Below, one piece after another: positions 50,458-62,455 of a stretch of DNA of 64,000 nt. The notes under the pieces are model-generated. The model searched no databases and was not told the DNA's origin. It saw nothing but the letters and a program-made list of their open reading frames with translations. The position numbers were made by a program, and so were the translations under genes. How positions within the stretch are numbered: the first letter of the stretch is position 1; each line of letters opens with the position of its first letter. The DNA is taken from contig OZ005655.1 of assembly GCA_963930645.1 (NCBI GenBank), positions 136,385,456 through 136,449,455 of the forward strand, written 5' to 3'. This DNA comes from Salticus scenicus. Lineage: Eukaryota; Arthropoda; Arachnida; Araneae; Salticidae.

Positions 50458-51190
50458 ACCCCTGCTGCATCTCTCTTTGTTTACCATTTGTATATCATAT
50501 AAAGTGTTACGGAATTGTAAATAATTGCATTAATTTTTGTATAAATTCTTTCAAAGAGGCTTAGTAAGCTGATAAAATGCTAATTTTGTGCATTTCTAGT
50601 CGTTTTAGTGTTTAAAAAGCCTAATTTTCCTTTAAAAACGCATTAAAAAGCTCCAATAAGGGAAGAAATTGATTTGGCGCCAAATTTGGCGACTGTTTTC
50701 CTCCTTGACGATTTTTTGGCGACCTTAGCGAGAAAATAATTATTAGGGATATACCAAATATGGAGGCTCTAATCTCATTGGCTGATGAGATACGAGAATT
50801 TACCAGAACAGTCTGTGTTCGATAGAATAGTATAAAAGGAGCATTTTTTTAGCCAAGGCGGCCAATCTCCGATCTGTGTCAGTTACGTCAAATTCTTGCT
50901 TTGTTTTGAGCCTCTTTGAATGAGACTTGCTTTATGTGTTATTGATAAACAGTTTCTTAACGGCTGTTGTTTAAGCTATGTTTACTGGTTGAATTGAAGC
51001 TGATACTTGGTTTATAGACTTGTATTTTTCTGGAACTTTCTGTGAATGAATCACTGAATTTTTGCAAATTTCGCTTTCATTCTCGGACAACTTATGAATC
51101 CCCAAGTACGCAACAATATGTATTCTTAATAAACGACGGTCTTGTATTATTTCCCTGAAATTCATAAATACCAAATTTCATAACTATCAA
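50434..51190 (+). promoter_or_regulatory. Promoter/polyA-bearing segment, possible solo LTR
   Basis: An inverted CCAAT (ATTGGC at about 50778) is followed by TATAAAAGGA at 50831-50840. An arthropod-type initiator TCAGTT lies at 50879-50884, about 50 bp below the TATA box, rather far for a matched pair. AATAAA follows near 51128. This promoter-then-polyA order over a few hundred bp is the usual layout of an LTR. TG...CA ends and a target duplication were not found, so it remains a candidate. It could alternatively be a degraded promoter. Confidence 0.35.
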
Positions 51191-51229
51191 ATTTCATACA
51201 AAAAAATTACATAGCTTATCGGAAACATT

Positions 51230-52967
51230 TTGCGTAACCTTTAAACTAATTATCAATTCTATGGCCACAATTTTCAACAGGAAAACATGCTTTTAAAATT
51301 CTAATAAAATTTCATTATAATTGATGGGGTGAAACCATGTTAAAATACACTTTTAAGAAATACCGACTATAGACCGTAATAGTACGAAATTCCTTTATGT
51401 ATCCCGGAAAAGTAGCCACAGTCATTATAAACGCCAATAATAAGAATAAACCTAATTAATTATAACTCATTAATTTTTCAAACTAATTTGACATCATTTG
51501 GATGATTACAGTACATACTCGGAATTATTTTGTGTGGTCCCATAAATTATTTAGTCTATACATAAACTTTTTTAAGGGTAAACATGATTTTAAGCATCTT
51601 TATAATGTATGTTAACTTTATTAAGTTAAATTCAGCATAAACGCATTAAAGTGCGCGCTTAAATTAAAAATTTGTCCATAGGCTCTAATGTTACGAAATT
51701 CTTTCGTGTGTCTTTGTTAACGAACGATAAACATTGTATACACCAGAAAAAAACTATTCAGCTTATTTTGCGTTTAAAATTAATAATTGTTCCAAATTTA
51801 ACATCGTTTGGATGACTACATGACATTGTCAGAACACTTTTGTAAGGTCCTGTACATTAATTAGAAAGCTTAAGAGCACATATTTTCTTCAAACAACATA
51901 AGTTTAAGCATTTTACTCACGTACGCTAGTTTCATTTCCTTCATTGAAAATAATGATATTAAAATGCGTTTAAACGAAATTCACCCCATACGCCGTAATG
52001 TTAAGAATTTTGACGTGTCCCTGTACACAGTTTATAAAAAATATAGCAATAAATATTATACAGCTACTTATATGCAAAGCTGGAACGTGTGCGCCAATTT
52101 GCAAGTCATTCGAAAGATTTTTGTGTCCGCTATTGCGGTACATACAAATTCTTCCCATAGGCCGTAAAGATAAGAAAAACTTTGGCGTGTCCCTGGACAC
52201 GAACGACAAATGGAATACACGCCTAACACTATACAGCTAATTCCGTTGGGCTCATGAATATGTGTACCAAATTGCAAGCCAATAGCGTTATTTTGGAGGC
52301 CGCTATCGCGGAACATACAAATTCTTCCCATAGGCCTTAAAGATAAAAAAAAAAAAACTTTGGCGTGTCCCTGTACACGAACAACACATGGAATACACAC
52401 CCAAAACTATTACAGCTAATTTCGTGGGGATCATGAATACGTGTACAAAATTTCAAGTCAATAGCGTGAATTTTGCGGCCGCTATCGCACGACAGACAGA
52501 TAGACAAACGGAACCCAAAATTCTTTTGAGTCTCAACAGAGGGCCTCCACTGACGTTTCGGCAAAAATTAGAAGTCAATAGCTTGATTTTTGCGGTGGCT
52601 ATCGCGGTACATACAGATTCTTCCCATAGGCCGTAATGATAGAAAATCTTTGGGGTGTCCCTGTACACGAACTACAAATGGAGTACACACCTAAAACTAT
52701 ACAGCTGATTCCGTTGGGCTCATGAACATGTGTACCAAATTGCAGGTTAATAGCGTGATTTTTGTGGCCGCTATCGCGATAAATACAAATTCCTCCCATA
52801 GGCCGTAATGATAAGGAAAATTTTGGCGTGTTCCTGTATACGAACTACAAATGGAATACATACCAAAAACTATACAGCTGATTTCGTGGGGCTATTGAAC
52901 ATGTGTACCAAATTTGAAGTCAATAGTGTTTTTTTTTTTTTTTGCGGCCGCTATCGCGCGACTGACC

Positions 52968-52999
<32 letters not shown>

Positions 53000-53690
53000 T
53001 TTATCAAAACCGTTTTTAGTCTAAACAGAGAGCCTTCACTGACGTTTCGGCAAAAACTGGAAGTCAATAGCTTGACTTTTGAGGTGGCTATCGCGGTACA
53101 TACAGATTCTTCCCATAGGCCGTAATGATGCAAAATCTTTGGCGTGTCCCTGTACACGAACTACAAATGGAATACACACCTAAAACTATACAACTGATTC
53201 CGTTGGGCTCATGAACATGTGTTCCAAATTGCAAGTCAATAGCGTGATTTTTGTGGCCGCTATCGCGGTACATAGAAATTTCTCCCATAGGCCGTAATGA
53301 TAAGAAAAACTTTGGCGTGTCCCTGTACACGAATTACAAAGGGAATAGACACCCAAAACTACACAGCCGATTTCGTGGGGCACATGAACACGTGTACCAA
53401 ATTGCAAGTCAATAGCGTGATTTTTGTGGCCGCTATCGCGATACATACAAATTCCTCCCATAGGCCGTAATGATAAGAAATACTTTGGCGTATCCCTGTA
53501 TACGAACTACAAATGGAATACATATCAAAAACTATACAGCTAATTTCGTGAGGCGCATGAACATGTGTACCAAATTTCAAGTCAATAGCGCTATTTTTGA
53601 GGCCGCTATCGCGCGACAGACAGACACAGCCCAAAACCGTTTTGAGTCTCAACAGAGGGCCTCCACTGACGTTTCGGCAATTATTCAAAT
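51230..53690. repeat. Higher-order tandem array
   Basis: A core GGCGTGTCCCTGTACACGAAC recurs near 52015, 52187, 52364, 52655, 52827, 53141, 53315 and 53487. Spacings alternate between about 172-177 bp and about 291-314 bp. The longer interval adds a module of about 120-140 bp: a GACA tract, then CTCAACAGAGGGCCTCCACT, GACGTTTCGGCAAAAA and a second GTGGCTATCGCGGTACATAC. Older, more diverged units of about 315 bp extend left to about 51376. Short open frames in all directions follow the repeat and are not genes. Confidence 0.9.
52966..52999. repeat. (GACA)n tract within the array
   Basis: About eight GACA units at the junction between the 175 bp unit and the extra module. Shorter versions sit at the same point near 52490 and 53617. 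Confidence 0.95.
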
Positions 53691-53699
53691 ATAATTAAA

Positions 53700-53997
53700 T
53701 TCAACAATGTTATTTAAGTGAATTATAATTATTCATAATGTAATTGTACTTATAATTAAGCGCAATCTCTCCTACCCATGTTCGCAATCACACCTACCGT
53801 ATAAGGAGAGATTGTGCACAATAGCACTCTTGGTTTTATTGATACAGTTGTTTTAAATTACAACAGAGCAACATAATAGCAGAATAATTGCATAGAAGAA
53901 GGATCAATTCAAAGTTATGCACCAATAGTTTAGCAAAAAATTATTATTTGGATTTTTTATATCATTTAGTTGAATTGAGCGCAAACTCTCTTAGCTT

Positions 53998-54042
<45 letters not shown>

Positions 54043-54631
54043 TTTTTATTTAAAATTAATTTCTGAAATTTTTACTGCAATTATAATTAATGAGATTTTC
54101 AGTTGAAACTTTTAAACTTTTTAATAATAAGAAGAAGAAGAAATAAATAAATAAACCATCCTTTCCTACAGTAACACAAATCATTTATTTTACTTATGAA
54201 AATCTTTCGTATCGGTCATTTATGTTAGATAAAATCCGTCATTTTACGTTATCGTTTATTAAAAATGCATAATAATATTAACTGTTGTATCCTTTTAAAT
54301 TATCTTTACAATTTCATTTATTTATTTTATAATATTATAAAATAAATCGACATCGGCCTATATCGACAACAACTTTTTTCTCGATCTATTCCGATACAAA
54401 CTAATTATAGAAAAGAAATCAAATATTTTTATAAATGTAGTTTTAATATTAGGTTATTAAAATTTAAACTGCCCATTTTTTAATAATAAAAATCTAAAAC
54501 GGAATAGATTTTACTTAATGAATATTTGTTTTAAGTGGTTTGTGGTCCTTAAAATCTGACCTTGAAATAACTATCTTAGTTTTATGAAGATTGCATATAT
54601 ATAATGCATTAAAATATTTCAATATTAAAAT

Positions 54632-54676
<45 letters not shown>

Positions 54677-55930
54677 AATTTGCTCTCGATTTTACATTAT
54701 AATAGTTTGTCAATGTATTCTAAAGATTTTTGTGCATTAATTTGTGAATTGATTGCTAAGTTAATTTTTAAAAAATATATACTAGTATGCTTGAATGTTA
54801 AATATTGCATAAAATTTTATCATTCAAACATAAAATTATTCTTTTAAAATTATCTTACAAACAAACTCACAAATTAATGCATAAAAATGTTTTATGTAGA
54901 TTGATAAACTATAATAATGTAATTTCAAGGACAAACTCAGCAGTATGGCGCATTTTAGAAAATTCCAAAAAAAAGAAATTGAAATTTTGATTTTCAATTT
55001 TTTAATTCTTATAGAATTTGAGAACTTTTAGTACATTTAATATTGATACATTTCAATGCACCTGTATACAAACTTTTATAACTCTAAGACAGTAATTTCA
55101 AAGAACGCTTTTTAGCGTCCTTTGTCTTTTTAACAGAATTTTATGTGCAAGATCTGTTATTCAAGAATTTGAGATTTGGTCAATTTTTGTTGGAAATGAA
55201 TGGACTACACTCTAAGATATTGGATTTTATTTATTCAAAAAGATACACAATATAATACATGAAAATATATAAATAATAATAATAAATAAATAAATAAATA
55301 ACCATTATAAAAGTATTTTATTTTCACAAAATTTAAAACGTAGCTCACACCAGAAAAGAAAAAAAGAAAGAAAAAAAAAAACAGCATTTTTATAAGATAA
55401 ACAAACGTTTCAAACTTCTCTTACGAAAGGATCTATTGTGGAAACAGCAGCCAGCGCATGGGTCTAAAATTAGACAAATGAATAAAAATCTAAATTTTTA
55501 TAAGACACGTATAAAAGAAAATATCTCTAAATAAAACTGAACTGATAAATAACAAAAATTTCATATGAAAACTTTTCGGTAAGAAAGCATTTTTTAGGAT
55601 TAAGCGACAAATAGGCATTTTTACAAAGAGTGAAATACCTTACTTCTATACGAACTGCACTAACATAAGTACATGTAAAGAGAAAAAAGCCTATATACTT
55701 CTACATGTAATATTAACAAATATAAGGACATAGAAGGAGACTAGATGACGAAATTCGTATAAATCAAGGGTTTTAATTTACCAAATTTGAGAAGATCAAT
55801 ATAAATTTTAAATGAAACTAGATGCATTTTTCTAAAGTAATCTACTGATTTTTTGCTGTAGTATTCCCTCGTAATAGATTTCAAAAAGTGTCATCTACCC
55901 ATTTGAATTCAATTATATTTGAATAATTGT
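53700..55930. other. AT-rich non-coding stretch
   Basis: Contains an inverted repeat GCAATCTCTCCT (53762-53773) / AGGAGAGATTG (53804-53814) with a loop of about 30 bases, an (AT)n tract at 54003-54039, a T run at about 54646-54672 and an AATA tract near 55274. No gene recognised. Confidence 0.55.
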
Positions 55931-56950
55931 ACAGAATGTTTGTCCCTAAAAATCTGCGATATTAGCTGTTGAAGTGCTATTTGTCCTAAAAATATATACT
56001 TCAGTTTAGAAAAGTATATACTGCAGTTTAATATTTTTGGTGGTATCTTTAACAGTTTTATTTAATGGAATGTTTAACAATTTTATTTAGTGTTATATTT
56101 AACAGTTACTTTAGAGATGATTTGTCCGATAAAGTGAATTATTTGACTGAGTCACACTATTTGAATTCTATTTTTCACACACTAAGTATTAAATCAACGT
56201 TTTTGCAACAATTTACAAAAAGAGCTTCAACTGGCTTAAGCTTCATTTCCTGAAAACAAAATAAGTTATAAAAAAATTGTAATTTGGAATCATTTGAAAA
56301 AACAATCATCAAAGTATTCGGTACAACCAAAAAGTCAGCATGTATATATTGTCTAATAAATAATGCGTTTACATAAATGCTTCTTCTAAAGTATCTAAGA
56401 AAAAAATAATTCTAGCCCACTCATGTAAAATACATGTACCTGAAGCTGTGTCACCAACTTGTAGGGGCTTTTTTTACATTTAATATCCATCAGTTCTTTT
56501 TAATCGTAATACTTGCCTAATTGTATGTTCATCTAATCATCTGTCATGTATATTAAACATAATTCTTTAGAATCAGTGGTAGTTATTAAATAAATAAGTT
56601 ACTACAAATTGGCAACATTGATTCGGGTAGTATGCGTATCAAGCGAATGATAGCCGGTAACAGAAATACCCTAATGAAAAGTTTACAGAATTGTTTGAAA
56701 TGAAATTCAAAAAGAAGCACTCAAAAAATAAGTCTATATATTTTTTAAACTAACTATTAATAGATAATATTTACTACCCAAAATAAAAAATTCAAAGGTA
56801 AGACAAGTCAATAAAAGATACTTTTGGAGATTTTTAATTAAATATTAATATTTATTATTGAACTTTTTAATAATCTGTGTGGTTGTCTGGTAGAAGAGTT
56901 ATTAAAAGACTAAATTACTCTGTAATTAATTCTCAAAAAGGAAAAAAAAA
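55931..56950 (+). mobile_element. A-tailed repeat of about 1 kb, plus-oriented copy
   Basis: Inverted partner of 49282-50291, moderately diverged (frequent substitutions and small indels). It ends AATTCTCAAAAAGGAAAAAA, an A-rich tail on the plus strand. A 62-codon frame (MECLTILFSVIF...) aligns with the partner's frame. Two independent A-tailed insertions explain the pair better than TIRs of one large element, because each copy has its own tail and its outer and inner ends are unlike. Confidence 0.6.
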
Positions 56951-57023
56951 ACTCTGATGAATATGATTTTATGAAACGTGATCTGTTAACAAAACAGTTG
57001 ATCCTAAATTCTCAAGATTGGAA

Positions 57024-57209
57024 ATGAAATATTGCCCTATAAAAGTATTAGTTTTGATTTTTCTTATAACTAGAATTTTCATATCATGTATCTATATCTG
57101 TCTAGCTTTACCCCTACGGGCATTTGGTGTATTAGAACTCATATTGTATAGAGTTATAAAAAACATGAATTTGCATATTCTGAAAACCATTTTTGGATTA
57201 CGTCCGTAA
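57024..57209 (+). other. 61-codon ATG frame with hydrophobic N-terminus, unassigned
   Basis: The frame begins MKYCPIKVLVLIFLITRIF, resembling a signal or membrane segment, and ends with a stop after TIFGLRP. Codon use is as AT-rich as the surroundings. No dibasic cleavage site, cysteine framework or known family is seen. Hydrophobic frames arise easily by chance in T-rich DNA. Confidence 0.15.
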
Positions 57210-57800
57210 TTTATTATAAATTATTAATAATTGAATTTTATTTTCAAGACTCTTTTGAAATCATAAATTACTTTTTCAAGCTAACAATTATAGAATTATA
57301 TCAAACTAGTATCACGCTAGAAAGATTAACAAGCTTTGGAAGAATTTAAGTGTACATCTTAAAATAAATATTTATCTAACATTTCCATGAATCTTTAAAT
57401 GCATTAAATGTGTTTTGAAAACATAGAAATTGAATGAAGGTGCAATATTGAATCATATTTAATGTTTGTTTTCTAGTTGCGCCATTTTTCAGAAAATGTT
57501 CTATTTTGAAACATTAATGCGTGTATTAAATAAAATATGTCTTTATTAAATAAAACATATATGTATAAATTTCAAGGAAAAAATTTACATTCGTATAAAC
57601 TAAACAATTCTTACTTTTTTTTTTAATCTTTACATTAATTACCAGATATTATTTAAAATCCAGTTTTGTTTTAAAGGAATGAAAATTCTTGGCAATAAAT
57701 TTTGCAGCATATTAATAACGTATCTAAATTTACAATCAAATGTTTTCTTCTTTGTCAATATTCTTCTTACCGTACTTTGATTTCGGAGTATTTATAAGTT
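57210..57800. other. AT-rich spacer
   Basis: No gene, structured repeat or RNA recognised. Confidence 0.5.
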
Positions 57801-57911
57801 TAATATCATGATTAAGATCATTAAGATCATGATTAAAATCACGATTAAGATCACGATTATCACGATTAAGGTCGTTATGATCGCGATTAAGACTATGATT
57901 AAGATCGATTG
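57801..57911. repeat. GATTAAGATCAC-type minisatellite
   Basis: Imperfect 9-12 bp repeats of GATTAAGATCATGATTAA. The minus-strand frame over it reads a monotonous Asn/Asp/Leu/Arg repeat (LNRDxNDLNHD) and is a by-product of the repeat. Confidence 0.85.
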
Positions 57912-57994
57912 TGTGTCCATTCATGGTTCCATGAAGACTGACTAAATATCAACACTATGTATCTTCGTTCCTTTATAGTACTTAGCAATGTGAC

Positions 57995-58151
57995 GGGGCT
58001 ACTGCACTCATCGTCGCCAGAAGCTAAAGCTAATGTTGTTCTATAGGGTATGTTGACGAATTATAACTCCTTAACTAACATATATTTTTAAATTATGTTT
58101 CCACATTCAAAAAATTCACAACTGTTGAATTGACTGACATTTTTCAAAGGA

Positions 58152-58182
<31 letters not shown>

Positions 58183-58431
58183 GTCTTTAATGTTTTATTT
58201 TGAAGCTGTAAAACCGAAAATTTCACACAGTCAAAATTCGGATTTTTCAACTTTAAATTAAATACTAATTTAAAAAAAATAATAATAAGTTTTCAAAAAA
58301 TGATAGTCATTGAACAGCTGCATATTTTTATCAAAATTTTAAAAAATGCATCAGTTAATTAGTTATAGCTGGACAAGAAAAACCATAGAATAACATTAGC
58401 TTGAACTTCTAGTGACGATAACAGTAGCCCC
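57995..58431. mobile_element. TTAA-family palindromic MITE, copy D
   Basis: Starts GGGGCTACTGCACTCATCGT and ends, in reverse, GGGGCTACTGTTATCGTCAC. The inner arms share AGCTAATGTTxTTCTAT and AACATATATTTTTAAATTxTGTTTCCACATTC with copies A-C. TTAA is not preserved on either flank (left GTGAC, right TAATG). An (AT)n tract sits at 58151-58180. Confidence 0.7.
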
Positions 58432-59110
58432 TAATGAAAATTATAATGCAAAAAAATTGGATTGCTGTATATCAGAACATTTCTTTCGCTTAGTCTTGTT
58501 GAATGATTCAATGATTCTTGAAATTTTATTTTTTAAGGTGTCAATGCCATTGGTCACCATAGTAATTTAATTACGCATTAATTAGAATATAGAGTAAAGT
58601 TTCTAATGACACTAAGTTGCTGTCAAATAGTCCCTTTAATGTCATTTAATTAACATTTTACTTGAAAAACTTTCAAGCAAAATATTAACAACAAAAACTC
58701 AAATAGTTACTGATTACGTTAAACAAAAAGGAAATAGTTCCGTTGAAATATCTAAAATGACATTCAGAAGTAAATAGATTTTGCCCCACGTCATATGAAA
58801 TTAGTATTTTGGGCCAAAGACACGATGCCACCAACTATTAACTTTTTTTATTGTTTACATTTTTTTTTCAGGCTTCATGCTCTTGAGATATTTTTCCTTT
58901 TCTCAATATAATTCACTGATCTCCATTATAATTCAAAATGAATTATATCGACTGATTTCATTACATAATTAATCATATTTTTATTTCGTAATCATTTAAA
59001 TTGTTAAAGTTTAACATATTTTTACTACCATTACACGACTACCATATATAATGGGAGTATTGTATACGGTCCAAAAATTTGATATCAATATTTTATCTGA
59101 TTAACATGTT
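58432..59110. other. AT-rich non-coding stretch
   Basis: Nothing recognisable. Confidence 0.5.
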
Positions 59111-59690
59111 TTAGGGTCTCCTCAGTACAAAAAAGTGGCTTTTGGCAATTGGTCAGTGCGTGTGGAGAACCTTCTGACTATTATATCTCCGAAACTGATA
59201 AAGATTAAACTACGAAACTTTAGAATTGAAACAAGTCTGGTGTACACAGGAACCTCCCAAATTTTGGTGAAAATTAGAAAGCCGGACGTGGGACATCCGA
59301 AACCCGAAGTTGAGCCGTATTTCAAAAACACCTCGAGCGATTTTCTTCAAAATTACTGTATAAACACTTTATTATATGTCCTTACGAATGATATAGTCGA
59401 TTAGTTCAAGAAAATTGGTAGGTGTCCTGTATAAATAGCTGAATTTCAGGTCCTGCAAGTGCGTTCCTTTCAAAACGGATGTATGATAATTTTTCAAACT
59501 TGCCATATTAACCCAATTTAAATATCCTTTTGTATGTAACAGTTGTTTTCTGGTTGATAATGGCAATTGATAATAGCAAGTTTTGGTAAAAGTCGGTATC
59601 TCAAAGACGGCTCTAACTATTTTCTTGAAAATTGTTACATAAACCCATTTTAGATATCCTTTCTCACGCTTTACGTGGTTATCACAAGAA
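59111..59690. repeat. GC-richer patch with internally repeated blocks, unrecognised
   Basis: Blocks such as CTCxAxxGATTTTCTTCAAAATTACTGTATAAAC and CTAACTATTTTCTTGAAAATTGTTACATAAAC recur (about 59330 and 59615), and the stretch is GC-richer than its surroundings. An 89-codon plus-strand frame (59135-59404, TTG start) and a minus-strand frame overlap it, neither with a known domain. Probably a fragment of a dispersed repeat. Confidence 0.4.
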
Positions 59691-61437
59691 ACTTAATAGT
59701 CATACTGATCAGATAGATCAGTTTTAGATCTCGGAAATTAATGTTTCAAAAAAAAAAAAAAAAAAAAAACTCTACCATTTTTATTTTTTTTTTTTTTTTT
59801 TCTAACTCATTATATAAACTCCGTTTTGCATGTCTTTACACGTGTATTAACTTTCTCTTACCGGAAAATTCCTAGGTGACTATTTCATTACGTCAATTCT
59901 ATGTCTTGTGATCACATTATCTCCAAAAAGTGCATACAATACGTGTAATGTAATGGAAGTCGTGAGGTTGTTTCACCCCAGATTTTGTTTATTATTATTA
60001 TTATAAAGTATAATTAAATTGCTGAACTGATCATATAAAGTTCACCATTGGTTGTAAAATAAGGAACATAGTGAAAATTCATTGTCTACTTTTAATGGTT
60101 TATTTTATCGGCACTTTCATTTACATAGCTAAAAGTCTTTTGACTTTTTAGCCATTTTTTATTACTATTTACATAAAATGTCCTAGGCTTTATCTAACAG
60201 AAAATTATAAACTCTTTTCTATTAGAAATAATAGTGAATAAGATAACAGTAAACGTCATAAATCACTACTATAATTTCCGATATAATTTACCGTTAAAGT
60301 AAATGCTAAAGAAAGATTTAAAATAAGATAACGTTATCTTCATATTAAGTTTTAAAAAAATGTGTCTGTAGATAACAACTATACGTAAATTAATATTTTT
60401 TATGTCAGTATGGTAATGGAATTATGCAAATATCTTTATCAAAAACTATAAAAAAATTTACTGTTTTCATTGTTTAAAACCAGTGGATAGCCATTTTAAC
60501 TATAAACAATTTCCACATTTTTTTTATTTACAATTAAATAAAGAATAATAATTTTTAAACATAAGAGATTTATTAGATACTTAAAAATAAAGTATTTAGT
60601 GTTTTTATCAATTCATGTCTAACTGCACTGGAAAAGCCTTTTAAAATGAAATAGTCTTATTTTAACTTAAACCAATCATATTCAGACTAACAATCTCATT
60701 CAGATTATAATGACTATTTAAATACAATAAATCCTAAGTATAATCCTCTCTTTCTAAATCTAATATATTTGTTCTAAAATTTTTTAAAAATTTAGTTTCA
60801 CTACATAATTACGCAGTTTGGCAAAGGGTTCATAATAAAATGATTTATTTGGGAATAATTCAAGGCTTTCATAAACCTTTATCTTTAATATGACATAGAT
60901 ATTATCTATAATTAATATCTCTTCATAGTTTATCTGAATTTCTGGCTATAGAATAAAAGAAACGATATAAATAATAGTTCTTGCACAATAAAAGTATTTT
61001 CATCTAATTTTAATTTAATACTTTAAAATTCCGATGTTTAATAAATTATATTACATTAAATAACTAAAAAATTAATGGATATTTTAAATCAAAAAAAAAA
61101 AAAAAAAAAAAAAAATTAATGATAATAATAATAAATATTTTCTCTGCATATAGTTTCTATATTTTACAGTGAATTCTGATGTATTTTAGATATTATAAGA
61201 TATTTATTATTATTATTCAAGAAATCTTAAAGTGAAGACGTATTCCAAAAAGGCTCAAATTTCAGATGTAACATACAACTTTTATATAGTGTTATCCTGC
61301 AACTAATCGGAATTATTTATTTAAAAGTCACACTTTTTTTTAGTCCAGATCATACACAATTTTAATATAGAGTCGAAAATTCCTACTGCGCAGCCATATC
61401 TTCTGTTGCAACTAGGTTTGTAAACGGAGTTCTTAAT
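59691..61437. other. AT-rich non-coding stretch
   Basis: A/T runs near 59749-59770, 59788-59802 and 61091-61115. No gene recognised. Confidence 0.55.
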
Positions 61438-61706
61438 CAGGAATAATAAATAACATTTAGAACGCCAAAGGAAATAATAAACAAGCAGGCATATTTTCCA
61501 GTAGCATTTAGCGTATCGTCATTATTACTTAAAGAAACGAAACGAAATACTCTTATGTATAACAATGGATTATTTTCGTTTCTTTTATGCACTGATGACG
61601 ATATGCTAAATACTACCGAAACAGCTACTGCTGGTTTATTATTATTGTTTTATTTATTTATTTTTTTTTTATTTCCTTTAGTTCTAAAGAATGTTTATTA
61701 TTTCTG
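61438..61706. mobile_element. Hairpin (MITE-like) element, about 270 bp
   Basis: Arms of about 110 bp are inverted copies: AAAGGAAATAATAAAC, AGTAGCATTTAGCGTATCGT and TTAAAGAAAC on the left. The right arm, in reverse, has AAAGGAAATAAAAA, AGTATTTAGCATATCGTCAT and AAAAGAAAC. The arms meet near 61570. Non-coding, with no clear target duplication. Confidence 0.65.
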
Positions 61707-62384
61707 TGTTTATAGTAATAAATAATACATAAATATATACAAAATTTAATAAATAAATATATGCATAAAGTAATATATAGATTAATGACATGTAAATCAT
61801 TTGCTATATGGAATAAGTGTACCTTTTCATATCACCTCATAATAATTTTTATATGCTTTACAGAAAAAATTAATAACTTATCTATATAAACATAAAATTT
61901 TAAATTGAATTATAAAATATTTTTAAGATTTTATGATTTAATATTTTCAAATTTTAATATTATTTGTAAATATTTACATCCAAAAAAATAAAAATAATAA
62001 TAATAAAATAAGACTAATATTAATATATTATGTTTTACAAAGAAATAGTATACAGAAATACTTTACAGAAACACTTCATTAATAATTTATTTATACAGAA
62101 ATACTTTATTAAAAAAAGTTATGCATTCCAATTTCATGATTTATAAAAATATTTTAGATTGATAAATTTTATTTTTAAATGTAATAAATTTTAACAGATA
62201 ATATAATATTTTATTAACACCTTTCTTTATATGTATGTTTATATTTTAAAATATCCTGAAGATTGGCAGATAAGCATCATTATAAATAATTTATTAAACA
62301 TTTTCTTTGGAACAAAAATGTTTGATAATTTATTTGTATAATATATATATATATTTTTTTTTTCTTTTTCAATGAAAATAGTCG

Positions 62385-62434
<50 letters not shown>

Positions 62435-62450
62435 CACTTGCATTTCTTTT
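61707..62450. other. AT-rich non-coding stretch
   Basis: AATA tracts and an (AT)n tract at 62387-62432, just upstream of the exon candidate. Confidence 0.55.
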
Positions 62451-62455
62451 TGCAG

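Noticed and set aside
50785..50815. Hammerhead ribozyme core starting CTGATGAGATACGAG
   Set aside because: The required GAAA after stem II is absent and no stem II pairing is seen.
51964..53694. Many open frames of 65-110 codons on both strands
   Set aside because: All follow the repeat units of the array in every frame; peptide similarity among them reflects DNA repetition.
49282..56950. One large transposon with 1 kb terminal inverted repeats
   Set aside because: Each arm has its own A-rich tail and unlike ends, which fits two independent insertions better; no coding sequence or target duplication supports a single element.
57736..57924. 62-codon Asn/Asp/Leu-rich protein
   Set aside because: It is a direct translation of a short minisatellite.
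61590..61625. Hammerhead-like CTGATGA ... CGAAAC
   Set aside because: The bases between the two blocks do not form stem II, and the region is explained by a long hairpin element.
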